From: Halorussus salinus
Lineage (GTDB): Archaea > Halobacteriota > Halobacteria > Halobacteriales > Haladaptataceae
Direction of reading: 5' to 3'
DNA length: 64,000 nucleotides
NCBI RefSeq assembly: GCF_004765815.2
Contig: NZ_ML974128.1
Coordinates: 377,077-441,076, forward strand
Shown here: positions 16,451 to 24,571 of the stretch, piece by piece
Layout of the letters: the number at the start of each line of letters is the position of its first letter
Position numbering within the stretch: the first letter of the stretch is position 1
Program-made: the position numbers and the translations under genes
Notes under the pieces: model-generated
The model's database searches: none
The model's input: the letters and a program-made list of their open reading frames with translations, nothing else
Told to the model about the DNA's origin: nothing

Positions 16451-18589
16451 ATGGGTTCGTGTATCATCTGCGGGACCCCTGCCGACGGTGCCATCTGCGA
16501 CAGCCACGAGCAGGATGTCCTCTTCGAATTCGCCGGCGACAACCCCAACCAGTTGACGCCGGGACGGTATTACAGCGGCACAGTAGACGGCTTCGCCGAG
16601 TTCGGCGTCTTCGTGAACATCGGCGACCGAGTGACCGGTCTCCTCCACAAGAGCGAACTCGACCAGCGACTCGACTCGCTCGACTGGGACGAGGGCCAGA
16701 CCGTCTTCGTCCAAGTCACCGGCGTCCGCGACAACGGTAACGTGGACCTCGGCTGGTCGATTCGCCAGTCCGAGCGCGAGTTCCGCGGGAAGCTCCTCGA
16801 CGACCCCGAGAAGGGGGCTATCCTCCCCGAAGAGGCCGACGACGACGCCGACGAGAGCGACGACCAGCAGGCGACAACCGACGGCGCGGGCACGGTCGAC
16901 CCCGCCGAACGGCAGGCCGACGACTCCGACGGCGACTCCGCCGACGAGTCCGGGAGCGAGTCGGAAGTCGAGACCGAATCGGCAGGCGAGAACGAGGCCG
17001 AGGAGACCACCGACGCCGATGCCAACGCCGAGGAGACCACCGACGACGACGCTGACGAGTCGGACTCCGAGCGCGCTCGCGTCCAAATCGACAGTCTGAG
17101 CGACCGCGTGGACGAGCAGGTCCGCATCGAGGGCGAAATCGTCGGCGCGCGCCAGACCAGCGGGCCGACGGTCTTCGAGGTCCGCGACGAGAGCGCCACG
17201 GTCGATTGCGCCGCGTTCGTAGAGGCGGGCGTCCGGGCCTACCCCGAAGCCGAGACGGGAGACCTCGTTCGACTCGACGGCGTGGTCGAACTCCGGAACA
17301 ACGAGCTACAGGTCGAGACCGACGAACTGGAGAAGTTGGAGGGAGACGACCGCGAGGCCGTCGAGACTCGACTCGAAGACGCCCTGCGCGCCGAGGCCCG
17401 CCCCGACGACGTGGACCTGCTGGCCGACCACGAGTCGGTGTCCGCAGTCCACGGCCGCATCCGCGACGCCGCCGAGGAGATTCGCCGCGCGGTCATGGAG
17501 TCCCGACCGGTCATCGTCCGGCACAACGCCACCGCCGACGGCTACGTCGCCGGTGCCGCCATCGAGCGCGCCGTCTTGCCGCTCGTCCGCGACGAACACG
17601 CCAAGAGCGACGCCGAGTACCACTTCTTCGACCGGCGACCGCTCGAAGGCGGCGACTACGACATGGCCGACGCGACGAAGGACGTGACGACGATGCTCGA
17701 CAACCGCGAGCGTCACGACGAGAAACTGCCGCTGTTCGTCCTCGTCGCCGCGGGGAGTACCGACGAGTCCCGCGACGGTCTCGAACTGCTGGACATCTAC
17801 GACGCGCCGCGGGTCACCGTGGACGCGGGCTACCCCGACGAGGGCGTAGCCGACCTCGCCGACGTGGCGGTCAACCCCTACCTCGACGGGAACGGCGCCG
17901 ACGACCTGACGGTCGGCGTCCTCGGCGCGAACCTCGCGGCCCACGTCAACGACGACGTTCGCGAGGAGGTTTCCCACCTCCCGGCGGTCAGTTACTGGGA
18001 CGACGCGCCCGAGGAGTACACCGACCTCGCCGACGACGCGGGCTACGACGCAGACCACACCACCGCGCTCCGCGAGGCCGTCGCGCTCGAAGCGTTCTAC
18101 CAGTCCTACGAGGACAAGCGCGAACTCATCACCGACCTCTTGTTCGAACACGAGAAGCGCGACCTCGCCGAACACGTCGGCGAGCAGTTCCGCGAGAAAC
18201 TCGAAACCGAACTCGACACCGTGGAGCCGAACCTCTCGGTCCGCGGCGCGAACGGCGTCTCCTTTACCGTGCTGGACACCGAGGCGTTCACCCACCGCTT
18301 CGACTTCCCGCCGACGGGCGTCCTGCTGGACGAGATTCACCGCCGCGGACTCGGCGCGGACGGCGCGCCCGGCGACGAACACGTCACGCTCGGCTTCGGC
18401 GAGGACGAGATTCACGTCCGGAGCGACGGGCGAGTCAACGCCCGCGAAGTCGCCGCGGAGGCGGCCGAGACGGCCGAAAAAGCCGGTATCTCTGCGAAGG
18501 GCACCCGCGACGGAGCCATCGAGTACCTCGCGGGCGAGCGCGACGCCGCGCTCGACGCCGTGATCGACGCCATCAGCCAGCGACTGTAA
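16451..18589 (+). CDS. archaeal RecJ-like (DHH/S1/OB) nucleic-acid-binding protein
   Basis: A 712-residue protein of the archaea-specific RecJ-like group (COG1107 type). Domains in order: a CxxC...CxxH zinc finger (Cys4, Cys7, Cys16, His19), an S1 RNA-binding domain (about 38-105), a long Asp/Glu/Ser linker (about 115-210), an OB-fold domain (about 212-290), and a DHH-like phosphoesterase region (about 320-700). The first metal motif is changed to HNATADGYVAG near residue 357, and no DHH triplet is visible at the second metal site (PRVTVDAGYPDEG). The nuclease activity may therefore be lost or altered. TATATTT at about 16431 is a likely TATA box. A role in DNA repair or RNA processing is inferred. 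Confidence 0.85.
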   Translation: MGSCIICGTPADGAICDSHEQDVLFEFAGDNPNQLTPGRYYSGTVDGFAEFGVFVNIGDRVTGLLHKSELDQRLDSLDWDEGQTVFVQVTGVRDNGNVDLGWSIRQSEREFRGKLLDDPEKGAILPEEADDDADESDDQQATTDGAGTVDPAERQADDSDGDSADESGSESEVETESAGENEAEETTDADANAEETTDDDADESDSERARVQIDSLSDRVDEQVRIEGEIVGARQTSGPTVFEVRDESATVDCAAFVEAGVRAYPEAETGDLVRLDGVVELRNNELQVETDELEKLEGDDREAVETRLEDALRAEARPDDVDLLADHESVSAVHGRIRDAAEEIRRAVMESRPVIVRHNATADGYVAGAAIERAVLPLVRDEHAKSDAEYHFFDRRPLEGGDYDMADATKDVTTMLDNRERHDEKLPLFVLVAAGSTDESRDGLELLDIYDAPRVTVDAGYPDEGVADLADVAVNPYLDGNGADDLTVGVLGANLAAHVNDDVREEVSHLPAVSYWDDAPEEYTDLADDAGYDADHTTALREAVALEAFYQSYEDKRELITDLLFEHEKRDLAEHVGEQFREKLETELDTVEPNLSVRGANGVSFTVLDTEAFTHRFDFPPTGVLLDEIHRRGLGADGAPGDEHVTLGFGEDEIHVRSDGRVNAREVAAEAAETAEKAGISAKGTRDGAIEYLAGERDAALDAVIDAISQRL

Positions 18590-18745
18590 GCGGTCGTCGC
18601 GGCCGAATCTCCTCGACTTCTGTGACCCGACTCCCGAGTACTACCACTCTGTCGCCGACCGCGCGAGGACTGTCTTCTCGTCGCACGCCCTGCCGTCTCG
18701 AACTGCCATCGCGGTTTTCCGGCGTGCGGTCGTACTCGCGCCGGG

Positions 18746-19384
18746 ATGAACGCATTCGAGACGGCGATGGAGCTGTATCCGTACGTCTTCCACCCGGCCG
18801 TGATGGTCGGCGCGGGCGCGCTCGTCCTCATCTACTCCGAGTGGTCCCGACAGGACGCCGACCGGTCGGCGCTCCCGAGACGCCTCGGTGCGTTTCTCGG
18901 GGCGGGGCTCCTCTCGCTCGTCCCGACGCTGGCGTACGCCGCCGTGACGGGCCAGAGCCTCGGCGCGGTCACGAAGGGGAACGTCTGGCAGGTGGACGCG
19001 CTCGTCGCGGGAGGAGTGTTCTTTACTGCCGGAGTGACGTGGTTCGTCTGGCATCGCTACGGCTGGGGGTCGCTCGTGCCGGGGTACCTCGAAGCCCTCG
19101 CGGTCGCTACGGTGCCGTACGTCGCGCTCTCGCCGTTCTGGAACTTCTCGGGCCACGTCACGATGGCGCTCGTGCCGACGCTCTACTTGACGCTGGTCGA
19201 GCGGAAGTTCTGGCCGACGCTGGCGATTCCGGTCGTGATGGTTCCCAACCGCGTCTACCTGAGCGCCCACGACTGGGCGCAGTCGGTCGGCGCGTTTCTG
19301 GTCGTCGCCCTGCTGGTCGTCGGCGCGTTCTGGTACCAGACGGACGGTGAGTTGCGTACGGAACCGGACTCGGCCGTTTCGTGA
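18746..19384 (+). CDS. PAP2-like membrane phosphatase homologue
   Basis: A 212-residue protein with about six hydrophobic spans. Near the C-terminal half it has NFSGHVTMAL and NRVYLSAHDWAQSVGAF, which resemble the SGH and RxxxxxHxxxD boxes of PAP2 lipid phosphatases. The first PAP2 box (K-x6-RP) is not clear, so activity is uncertain. If active it would dephosphorylate lipid phosphates at the membrane. It stands alone between the RecJ-like gene and elp3. Confidence 0.65.
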   Translation: MNAFETAMELYPYVFHPAVMVGAGALVLIYSEWSRQDADRSALPRRLGAFLGAGLLSLVPTLAYAAVTGQSLGAVTKGNVWQVDALVAGGVFFTAGVTWFVWHRYGWGSLVPGYLEALAVATVPYVALSPFWNFSGHVTMALVPTLYLTLVERKFWPTLAIPVVMVPNRVYLSAHDWAQSVGAFLVVALLVVGAFWYQTDGELRTEPDSAVS

Positions 19385-19474
19385 GCGTCGCCGACCCCTG
19401 TCGCGGGTCGCTTCGAACGCGTAGCGTACTCGTAGACGACACCCTTATCCCGCCCAACCGACCAAAAACAGGTA

Positions 19475-21130
19475 ATGAGTACCGAGACGCCGGACGCCAC
19501 CGAGACCGAGGCGTTCGAGCGGGTCTGCGAGGAGCTAGTCGAACGCATCCTCGACGGCGAAATCGAGCGCGACGACTTGGAGAGCGAGAAGCTGTCGGTC
19601 TGCTCGGACCACTCGTCGCCGAAGGTGCCGAAGAACTCCGAACTCCTCGACTACGCGCCCGACGAGCGCCGGGAGGACTTACAGGAGGTCCTCCAGAACA
19701 AGCCGGTCCGGACCGCCTCGGGCGTCTCGCCGGTCGCCATCATGACCAGCCCCCACCAGTGCCCGCACGGGAAGTGTCTCTACTGTCCCGGCGGGCCGGG
19801 GTCGGAGTTCTCGTCGTCCCAGAGCTACACCGGCCACGAACCGGCCGCCGCCCGCGGCGTCCAGAACGACTACGACCCGTACGGGCAGGTCACGCTCCGC
19901 CTCGAACAGTTGCGCGAAATCGGCCACCCAGTGGACAAGGTCGAACTCATCCTGATGGGCGGGACGATGACCGCCCGGAGCCACGACTATCAGGAGTGGT
20001 TCGTCAAGCGCGCGCTGGAGGCGATGAACGACTACGACACGAGCAAGTCGCCCGAACCGGCCGAGGGCGTCAGCTTCGCCGAAGACCCCGAGGAGGTCGA
20101 TTTCCGGTACCTCGAAGACGTTATCGCGGAGAACGAACAGAACGACGTGCGGGCAATCGGCATCACGTTCGAGACCAAGCCCGACTGGTGTGACCCCGAG
20201 CAGATAAACCGGATGCTCGATTTGGGCGGCACGAAGGTCGAAGTCGGCGTCCAGACGACCTACGAGCGCATCAACCGCGAGATGCACCGGGGCCACGGCG
20301 TGCAAGCCTCCATCGACGCCAACCGGCGTCTGCGAGACTCGGCGTTCAAGGTCGGCTTCCACATGATGCCCGGCCAGCCCGGCATGTCCAAGGAGATGTG
20401 TCTCGAAGACTTCCGCAGGCTCTTCGAGGACGAGAAGTGGAAGCCCGACTACCTCAAAATCTACCCGACGCTCGTCGTCCGGGGCACCGCGACGTACGAC
20501 TGGTGGCACCGCGACGAGTACGAACCGCTCCAGAACGAGGAGGCCGCCGAACTCGTCGCGGAGATCAAGTCGATGATTCCGAAGTACACCCGCCTCCAGC
20601 GCGTCCAGCGGGACATCCCCGCGGACTTCATCGACGCGGGCGTCTGGAAGTCGAACCTCCGGCAACTCGCGCGGAAGCGGATGGACGACCACGGCTGGAC
20701 CTGCGACTGCATCCGGTGTCGCGAGGTCGGGATGAACGACGAGGACCCCGAGAACGTCGAACTCGACGTGATGACCTACGAGGCCGCCGGAGGGACCGAA
20801 CACTTCATCAGCTACGAGGACCCCGACAAGGACCTCCTGATAGGGTTCTGTCGCCTGCGCGAACCCGGAAACCCGGTCCGGGGGGAACTCGAAGACGCCG
20901 CCCTCGTGCGGGAACTCCACGTCTACGGCCCGATGGTCGAGGTCGGCGACGAGTCCTACGACTGGCAGCACAAGGGCTACGGGCGGAAACTCCTCGGGAA
21001 GGCCGAGGAGTTAGCCGCGGACGCGGGCTACGAGAAGGTCAGCGTCATCTCGGGCATCGGTGCCCGCGAGTACTACCGCGAGAAATTAGGCTACTATCAG
21101 GACGGCCCGTACGTGAGTAAGCGACTCTGA
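19475..21130 (+). CDS. elp3: tRNA uridine(34) modification enzyme Elp3
   Basis: A 551-residue radical-SAM/GNAT protein that starts carboxymethyl modification of wobble uridine in tRNA. The iron-sulfur motif CPHGKCLYCPGG lies near residue 98. The radical-SAM barrel includes MGGTMTARSHDYQEWF and GVQTTYERINREMHRGH. The C-terminal acetyltransferase domain has ELHVYGP and HKGYGRKLLGKAEELA. Archaeal Elp3 works without the Elongator partners of eukaryotes. Size and domain order are complete. It is the last housekeeping gene before the AT-rich peptide locus. Confidence 0.96.
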   Translation: MSTETPDATETEAFERVCEELVERILDGEIERDDLESEKLSVCSDHSSPKVPKNSELLDYAPDERREDLQEVLQNKPVRTASGVSPVAIMTSPHQCPHGKCLYCPGGPGSEFSSSQSYTGHEPAAARGVQNDYDPYGQVTLRLEQLREIGHPVDKVELILMGGTMTARSHDYQEWFVKRALEAMNDYDTSKSPEPAEGVSFAEDPEEVDFRYLEDVIAENEQNDVRAIGITFETKPDWCDPEQINRMLDLGGTKVEVGVQTTYERINREMHRGHGVQASIDANRRLRDSAFKVGFHMMPGQPGMSKEMCLEDFRRLFEDEKWKPDYLKIYPTLVVRGTATYDWWHRDEYEPLQNEEAAELVAEIKSMIPKYTRLQRVQRDIPADFIDAGVWKSNLRQLARKRMDDHGWTCDCIRCREVGMNDEDPENVELDVMTYEAAGGTEHFISYEDPDKDLLIGFCRLREPGNPVRGELEDAALVRELHVYGPMVEVGDESYDWQHKGYGRKLLGKAEELAADAGYEKVSVISGIGAREYYREKLGYYQDGPYVSKRL

Positions 21131-21234
21131 ACGGCCGGAACCGAGCGTAGTCCCCGACCGAAGTAGTTGGTCATTCCGTATTTTACGACTTGAGTAAAGA
21201 CAATTCCATTATGTGTTTCAGATTCAATCAACAA

Positions 21235-21240
21235 TTTTAT
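21235..21240 (+). promoter_or_regulatory. TATA-like box for the peptide gene
   Basis: TTTTAT at 21235-21240 lies 32 bases before the peptide ATG at 21272, predicting a start of transcription around 21264 and a leader of about 8 bases. The surrounding 21160-21270 is the most AT-rich non-coding stretch near elp3, unlike its flanks. Confidence 0.5.
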
Positions 21241-21271
21241 TACGGTGTTCCTACCATAGAGATATGTAGTC

Positions 21272-21376
21272 ATGGAAGACGATAACAAGCACCTCATCGG
21301 AGACCTCGAGGACCGAGAAGTGACCGAGCGAGAAAGCACCATCGTCGTCAGCTGTCACGTCATCGACGTGCAGTAG
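21272..21376 (+). CDS. 34-residue candidate RiPP precursor peptide
   Basis: A 35-codon frame. The N-terminal half is a charged leader-like segment, MEDDNKHLIGDLEDREVTER. The C-terminal half is a mostly uncharged core-like segment, STIVVSCHVIDVQ, with Thr, two Ser, one Cys, one His and one Asp, suitable for ring-forming chemistry. It has its own TATA-like box upstream. A perfect hairpin followed by TTTT starts 14 bases after its stop, as in strongly expressed precursor genes. Downstream on the same strand are a RimK-like ATP-grasp ligase and a PqqD-like/M50 peptidase, both typical of RiPP maturation. It has no named homologue that I recognise. The precursor role is inferred from architecture and neighbours. 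Confidence 0.65.
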   Translation: MEDDNKHLIGDLEDREVTERESTIVVSCHVIDVQ

Positions 21377-21389
21377 ACGACGGCGAAAC

Positions 21390-21414
21390 GTCGATTCCGA
21401 ACGAATCGACTTTT
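21390..21414 (+). terminator. hairpin plus T-run after the peptide gene
   Basis: GTCGATTC at 21390-21397 and GAATCGAC at 21403-21410 form a perfect 8-base-pair stem with a 5-base loop, followed at once by TTTT. A second hairpin, CGACGAAG (21433-21440) with CTTCGTCG (21447-21454), follows. Together they would end or weaken transcription between the peptide gene and the enzyme genes. Confidence 0.6.
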
Positions 21415-21525
21415 CCAGTGACCGCGACAAGACGACGAAGGAGACGCTTCGTCGGTCGTGACCGAGTTGCCGGTACTCTATTTAAGATACTCGCACTCGC
21501 ACCCCGAAAAGCCTCGAAACCACAC

Positions 21526-21533
21526 ATTTAATA
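21526..21533 (+). promoter_or_regulatory. TATA-like box for the ATP-grasp gene
   Basis: ATTTAATA at 21526-21533 lies 25 bases before the ATG at 21558, so transcription should start at or next to the start codon and give a leaderless message. A second element, TATTTAAGAT, is at about 21480-21489. The enzyme genes thus appear to have a promoter separate from that of the peptide. Confidence 0.55.
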
Positions 21534-21557
21534 CGCACTAATACGCGATAGTTTAGT

Positions 21558-22493
21558 ATGACTGTCCTATTAATAGGAAGAGTATTCGGGCACGAATTCG
21601 AGTTGCTGCGCGAGGAGATAGAACGGCGGGGAAGCGAAGTCGTCGTCGTGGACGTGGACGATTGGCCGAGCGGCAAAGCCATCACCCACGACGTGAGCGA
21701 CGAGTCAATCCGCCTCGGGTCGGAGTCACTTTCCATCGACGAGGTCGAAGGCGCGTTCGTCAAGCCGCTGACCATCTTCAACGCCGCCGTCGAGGACCGA
21801 CTCGACGGCGTCGTGAGCGACGACGAGAACCCCTACGCCGCGCTGACGCAACTCCGGGAGTACCGCGGCATCTTCAAGAGCATCCTGCGGTCGCTCGAAG
21901 CCCACGGCGCGACCGTCGCCCCGAACGTCGAGACGTTCGTCTGGGACGAGATAACGCCCCACGCCTACGACCGGTTCCGCGCGGCCGGTATCGACGTGCC
22001 CGAGACGCTGGCGACGGTCGATTCGGACGCCGCCAAGGAGTTTCTCGCCGACCACGGCAAGGTCGTCTACAAACCCATCACCGAGTTCGGCGGCGCGTAC
22101 GTCCTGACCGAAGACGACTCGGAGGAGGTCGAAGACCTCACGACGCCCGTGATGTTTCAGGAGTTCGTTCCCGGCGACGACGTTCGGGCGTACGTGGTGG
22201 ACGGCGAGTACGTCGGGCAGTTCCGGTACGTGTACGACGGCGGTTCGTTCTCGTACAAGTACCCCGAGGGCGAGGTCGGTGCCGAACCGGTCGAGATACC
22301 CGACGCGGCGCGCGAGGACGTGCTGGCGGCCGCCGACGTGTTGCCGACGACCTACTCCGCGGTGGACCTGCGACTGGACGAAGACGGCTCGCACTCGATA
22401 ATGGAGGTCAACTCCGGCGGCCGGTTCATGCTCGCCGACTCCGAGGGGGTCACGAACGTCGCGGAGGCGCTCGCCGACCACCTCGTCGAGTAG
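21558..22493 (+). CDS. RimK-like ATP-grasp ligase (candidate peptide-modifying enzyme)
   Basis: A 311-residue ATP-grasp protein. The N-terminal 110 residues form a pre-ATP-grasp Rossmann-like domain (MTVLLIGRVFGHEFELLREE). The nucleotide-binding lysine is in VVYKPITEFGGAYV (Lys172), the hinge in MFQEFVPGDDVRAYVVDG (Glu202, Arg210), and the metal ligands in AVDLRLDEDG (Asp270) and IMEVNSGG (Glu283, Asn285). The catalytic set looks complete. RimK-type enzymes add amino acids to proteins or, as MvdC/MvdD relatives, close ester or amide rings in graspetides. The neighbouring 34-residue peptide and PqqD-like/M50 gene favour the peptide-modifying role. Glutamate ligation to a protein is the main alternative. 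Confidence 0.85.
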   Translation: MTVLLIGRVFGHEFELLREEIERRGSEVVVVDVDDWPSGKAITHDVSDESIRLGSESLSIDEVEGAFVKPLTIFNAAVEDRLDGVVSDDENPYAALTQLREYRGIFKSILRSLEAHGATVAPNVETFVWDEITPHAYDRFRAAGIDVPETLATVDSDAAKEFLADHGKVVYKPITEFGGAYVLTEDDSEEVEDLTTPVMFQEFVPGDDVRAYVVDGEYVGQFRYVYDGGSFSYKYPEGEVGAEPVEIPDAAREDVLAAADVLPTTYSAVDLRLDEDGSHSIMEVNSGGRFMLADSEGVTNVAEALADHLVE

Positions 22494-22499
22494 ACAGCG

Positions 22500-23471
22500 A
22501 TGAACCGGAACGTGGTCGTCGAGGACGCCGAGTACGGCTTCGCGTGGTGTCACGTCGAGGAGCGATACTTCCTCGAAACGCCGGACGGCGGCTTTCGGGA
22601 GGTCAACGAGGCGGTCGTTCGACTGCTTGAGAAAGTCGCTCGCGGCGAGATACCCCTCTCGGCGCTCCGGACGCAGGCCGAGGGCGGAGCGGCGGTGATC
22701 GACGAGTCGCACACGTCCGCCGAGGAGGCCCTGTCGCTGGTCGAGGGCTACGTCGAGGAGGGCGTCCTCCGCGAAGACGCCCCGGTCGTGGAAATCCTCC
22801 CGCCGGACGACATCGCGCTCTGGCCCTACGTCGCCGGGTTCCTCGCCCTCGTCTCGGTCTTCGGAGCGGCGGTCGCGTCCGTCGTCTCGAACCTCTCGGT
22901 CGCGGTGGTCCGGGAGGTGTCGGTCATCCACGTGGCGGCGACGATGGTCCTCTCGGCCGCGTACCTCGCCATCCACGAGTACGGCCACTACGCCGTCAGC
23001 GACCGCCACTTCGACCCGTCCGTGCGGTTCGACTTCGTGAACGGCGTCGTGCCCGCGGTCGTCACGGACACGACCGGGTCGTGGATGCTCCCGCGCAACC
23101 GGCGGATACTCGTCAACCTCGCCGGTCCGCTGGTCGAACTGGCGGCCGGTCTCCCGTTCGTCGCGCTCTACTACCTCTTCCCCCGGAGTCTCCTCGTCCA
23201 GATTCTGGTCGTCAGCGTCTTCGCACACGTCGTGATGTCGCTGAACCCGCTCATCCACGGCGACGGGTTCTGGATTCTGTGCGACTACTTCGGGCTGATG
23301 AACGTTCGTCGTAAGGGCATCGAGGACCTGACCGACCTCCGGCCGTCGTGGAGCGCGGCGTACGTGGTCGTCTCCTACGGCTTCGGCGCTCTCGTCGCCG
23401 TCTACATGGTCGTCATGCTGGCCTCGTTCGTCGGTCTCGTGGATGTCTCGCTTCCCGTCGGACTCGCGTGA
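22500..23471 (+). CDS. PqqD-like domain fused to M50 membrane metallopeptidase
   Basis: A 323-residue protein, 6 bases after the ATP-grasp stop. Residues 1-95 resemble PqqD-type peptide-recognition elements (RYFLETPDGGFREVNEAVVR, then a helix pair). From about residue 105 it is a multi-pass membrane protein with the zinc motif HEYGH (159-163) and the third-ligand region NPLIHGDGFWILCDYFG (Asp255), as in site-2-protease-like M50 peptidases. The PqqD-like part would bind the leader of the peptide and the M50 part would cut it at or in the membrane, perhaps also aiding export. No ABC transporter is nearby, which fits export through this protein or an unlinked transporter. Confidence 0.8.
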   Translation: MNRNVVVEDAEYGFAWCHVEERYFLETPDGGFREVNEAVVRLLEKVARGEIPLSALRTQAEGGAAVIDESHTSAEEALSLVEGYVEEGVLREDAPVVEILPPDDIALWPYVAGFLALVSVFGAAVASVVSNLSVAVVREVSVIHVAATMVLSAAYLAIHEYGHYAVSDRHFDPSVRFDFVNGVVPAVVTDTTGSWMLPRNRRILVNLAGPLVELAAGLPFVALYYLFPRSLLVQILVVSVFAHVVMSLNPLIHGDGFWILCDYFGLMNVRRKGIEDLTDLRPSWSAAYVVVSYGFGALVAVYMVVMLASFVGLVDVSLPVGLA

Positions 23472-23513
23472 GACTGCCAGCCGCCCGCTGTCCCCGCGTC
23501 GGCTACCGGTTCC

Positions 23514-23660
23514 ATGCACCTCACGCTCTCGGAGTCGGGCGGTGACTCACGGACCCCGATGCCGACCTGCGACTGCTGGGTCTGCGAACCCGCCCGCGAG
23601 GAGAGGCCGCCCCACGCGCGCCTCGGTAACGCGAGCGACGAACTGCTCGCGGTTCGTCGT
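23514..23660 (+). pseudogene. remnant of an MBL-fold (PhnP-like) hydrolase N-terminus
   Basis: The frame starting at 23514 reads MHLTLSESGGDSRTPMPTCD, followed by CWVCEPAREERPPHARLGNA. This closely resembles the start of haloarchaeal PhnP-like metallo-beta-lactamase-fold proteins (LxGTGGDSGTP, CDCxVC, AR, AR). After about 40 residues the similarity ends, no HxHxDH metal motif follows, and the frame runs into antisense of the DICT gene. The usual LGTG has become SESG. It looks like a decayed or truncated gene. End coordinate approximate. The comparison is from memory of the family. Confidence 0.45.
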
Positions 23661-23699
23661 CCGGATTGCTCGCGCGCGACCCTTCCCTACTTGCGACCC

Positions 23700-24488
23700 T
23701 CACTCGCCGTCGAGTCGCGCGAGTTCGGATTGGAGGTCCGACTGGATGTAGGCCGCGACCTCGCGCACGCGTTCGGGCCGGAACGTCCAGAATCCCGTGT
23801 AGCGTCCCGGTTCGACCTCGCGCGCGAGGAGCGCGCCGCTGGCCTCGTCGTCGTCGGCCTCGTAGACGACGAACCACAGGTCGGTCACGTGGTCGCCCTC
23901 GTCGTCGCCGAACGCCGTTATCGAGTCGATCTCGGGCGGCCGCCAGTCCGGGATGCCGTACAGGTTCACGTCCACGCCGCTGTTGGCGATGCGGCGGTAG
24001 GTGTCCCACGTCTCGCGCTCGTCGCGGAGTCGCGAGAGCCGCTGACAGCCGGTGTGGAGCGTTCCGGCCCCCTCGTGGCCCGCCTGTTCCTCGACGACGC
24101 GCGAAATTTCGAGAAGGGAAATCTTGTCCTCGCACTCGACGCTGTAGACGTTCTCGTCGAGTGCGGTCAGAAACGTCTGGACCGCGCCGACGACTCGCGG
24201 GTCGTCGGCGTATCGCGGGGGGAACGACTCGGCGTCCAGCGCGTCGATGAGGTAGTCGTGGAGGGTCCCGACGCCGATGGCGGCCAGACACCGCTCGCCG
24301 TCCGAGAGGACCAGAAACGCCTCCGGAAGTGCGTCCACTTCCATCGCGGTCGTCACCTCGAACGCGTAGCGTTCGAAGTAGTTCAGTAGCTCTGCGACGC
24401 GTTCGTCGGTCTCCTCGGCGTTCACCACCGCCAGATGTCTATCGACCGACCTGATATCTTCGATAAAAACACCGAGGTTGTTTGACAT
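23700..24488 (-). CDS. DICT sensory domain protein
   Basis: A 262-residue soluble protein matching the haloarchaeal DICT domain layout: an N-terminal SNNLGVFIEDIRSVDRHLAVVN, a central LTALDENVYSVECEDKISLLEISRVVEEQA, and a C-terminal sensor-like region with DLWFVVYEADDDEASGALLARE and WTFRPERVREVAAYI. DICT domains occur with signalling modules and are thought to sense ligands. Here the protein stands alone with no output domain, so it may act through a partner. It is convergent with the RiPP-like locus and separated from it by the MBL remnant. Confidence 0.85.
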   Translation of the reverse strand: MSNNLGVFIEDIRSVDRHLAVVNAEETDERVAELLNYFERYAFEVTTAMEVDALPEAFLVLSDGERCLAAIGVGTLHDYLIDALDAESFPPRYADDPRVVGAVQTFLTALDENVYSVECEDKISLLEISRVVEEQAGHEGAGTLHTGCQRLSRLRDERETWDTYRRIANSGVDVNLYGIPDWRPPEIDSITAFGDDEGDHVTDLWFVVYEADDDEASGALLAREVEPGRYTGFWTFRPERVREVAAYIQSDLQSELARLDGE

Positions 24489-24571
24489 AGTTTCTTAGAG
24501 ACGAGTGGGGGTGATAAGCACTTCGCTGTGATGGGAGTTCACACCCCACGCTTGTCGGACCCGCTCGGCGC

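Noticed and set aside
21097-21342. An 81-codon minus-strand frame over the AT-rich region upstream of the ATP-grasp gene
   Set aside because: It is antisense to the 34-codon peptide gene and the elp3 end, with no motif and no promoter on that strand.
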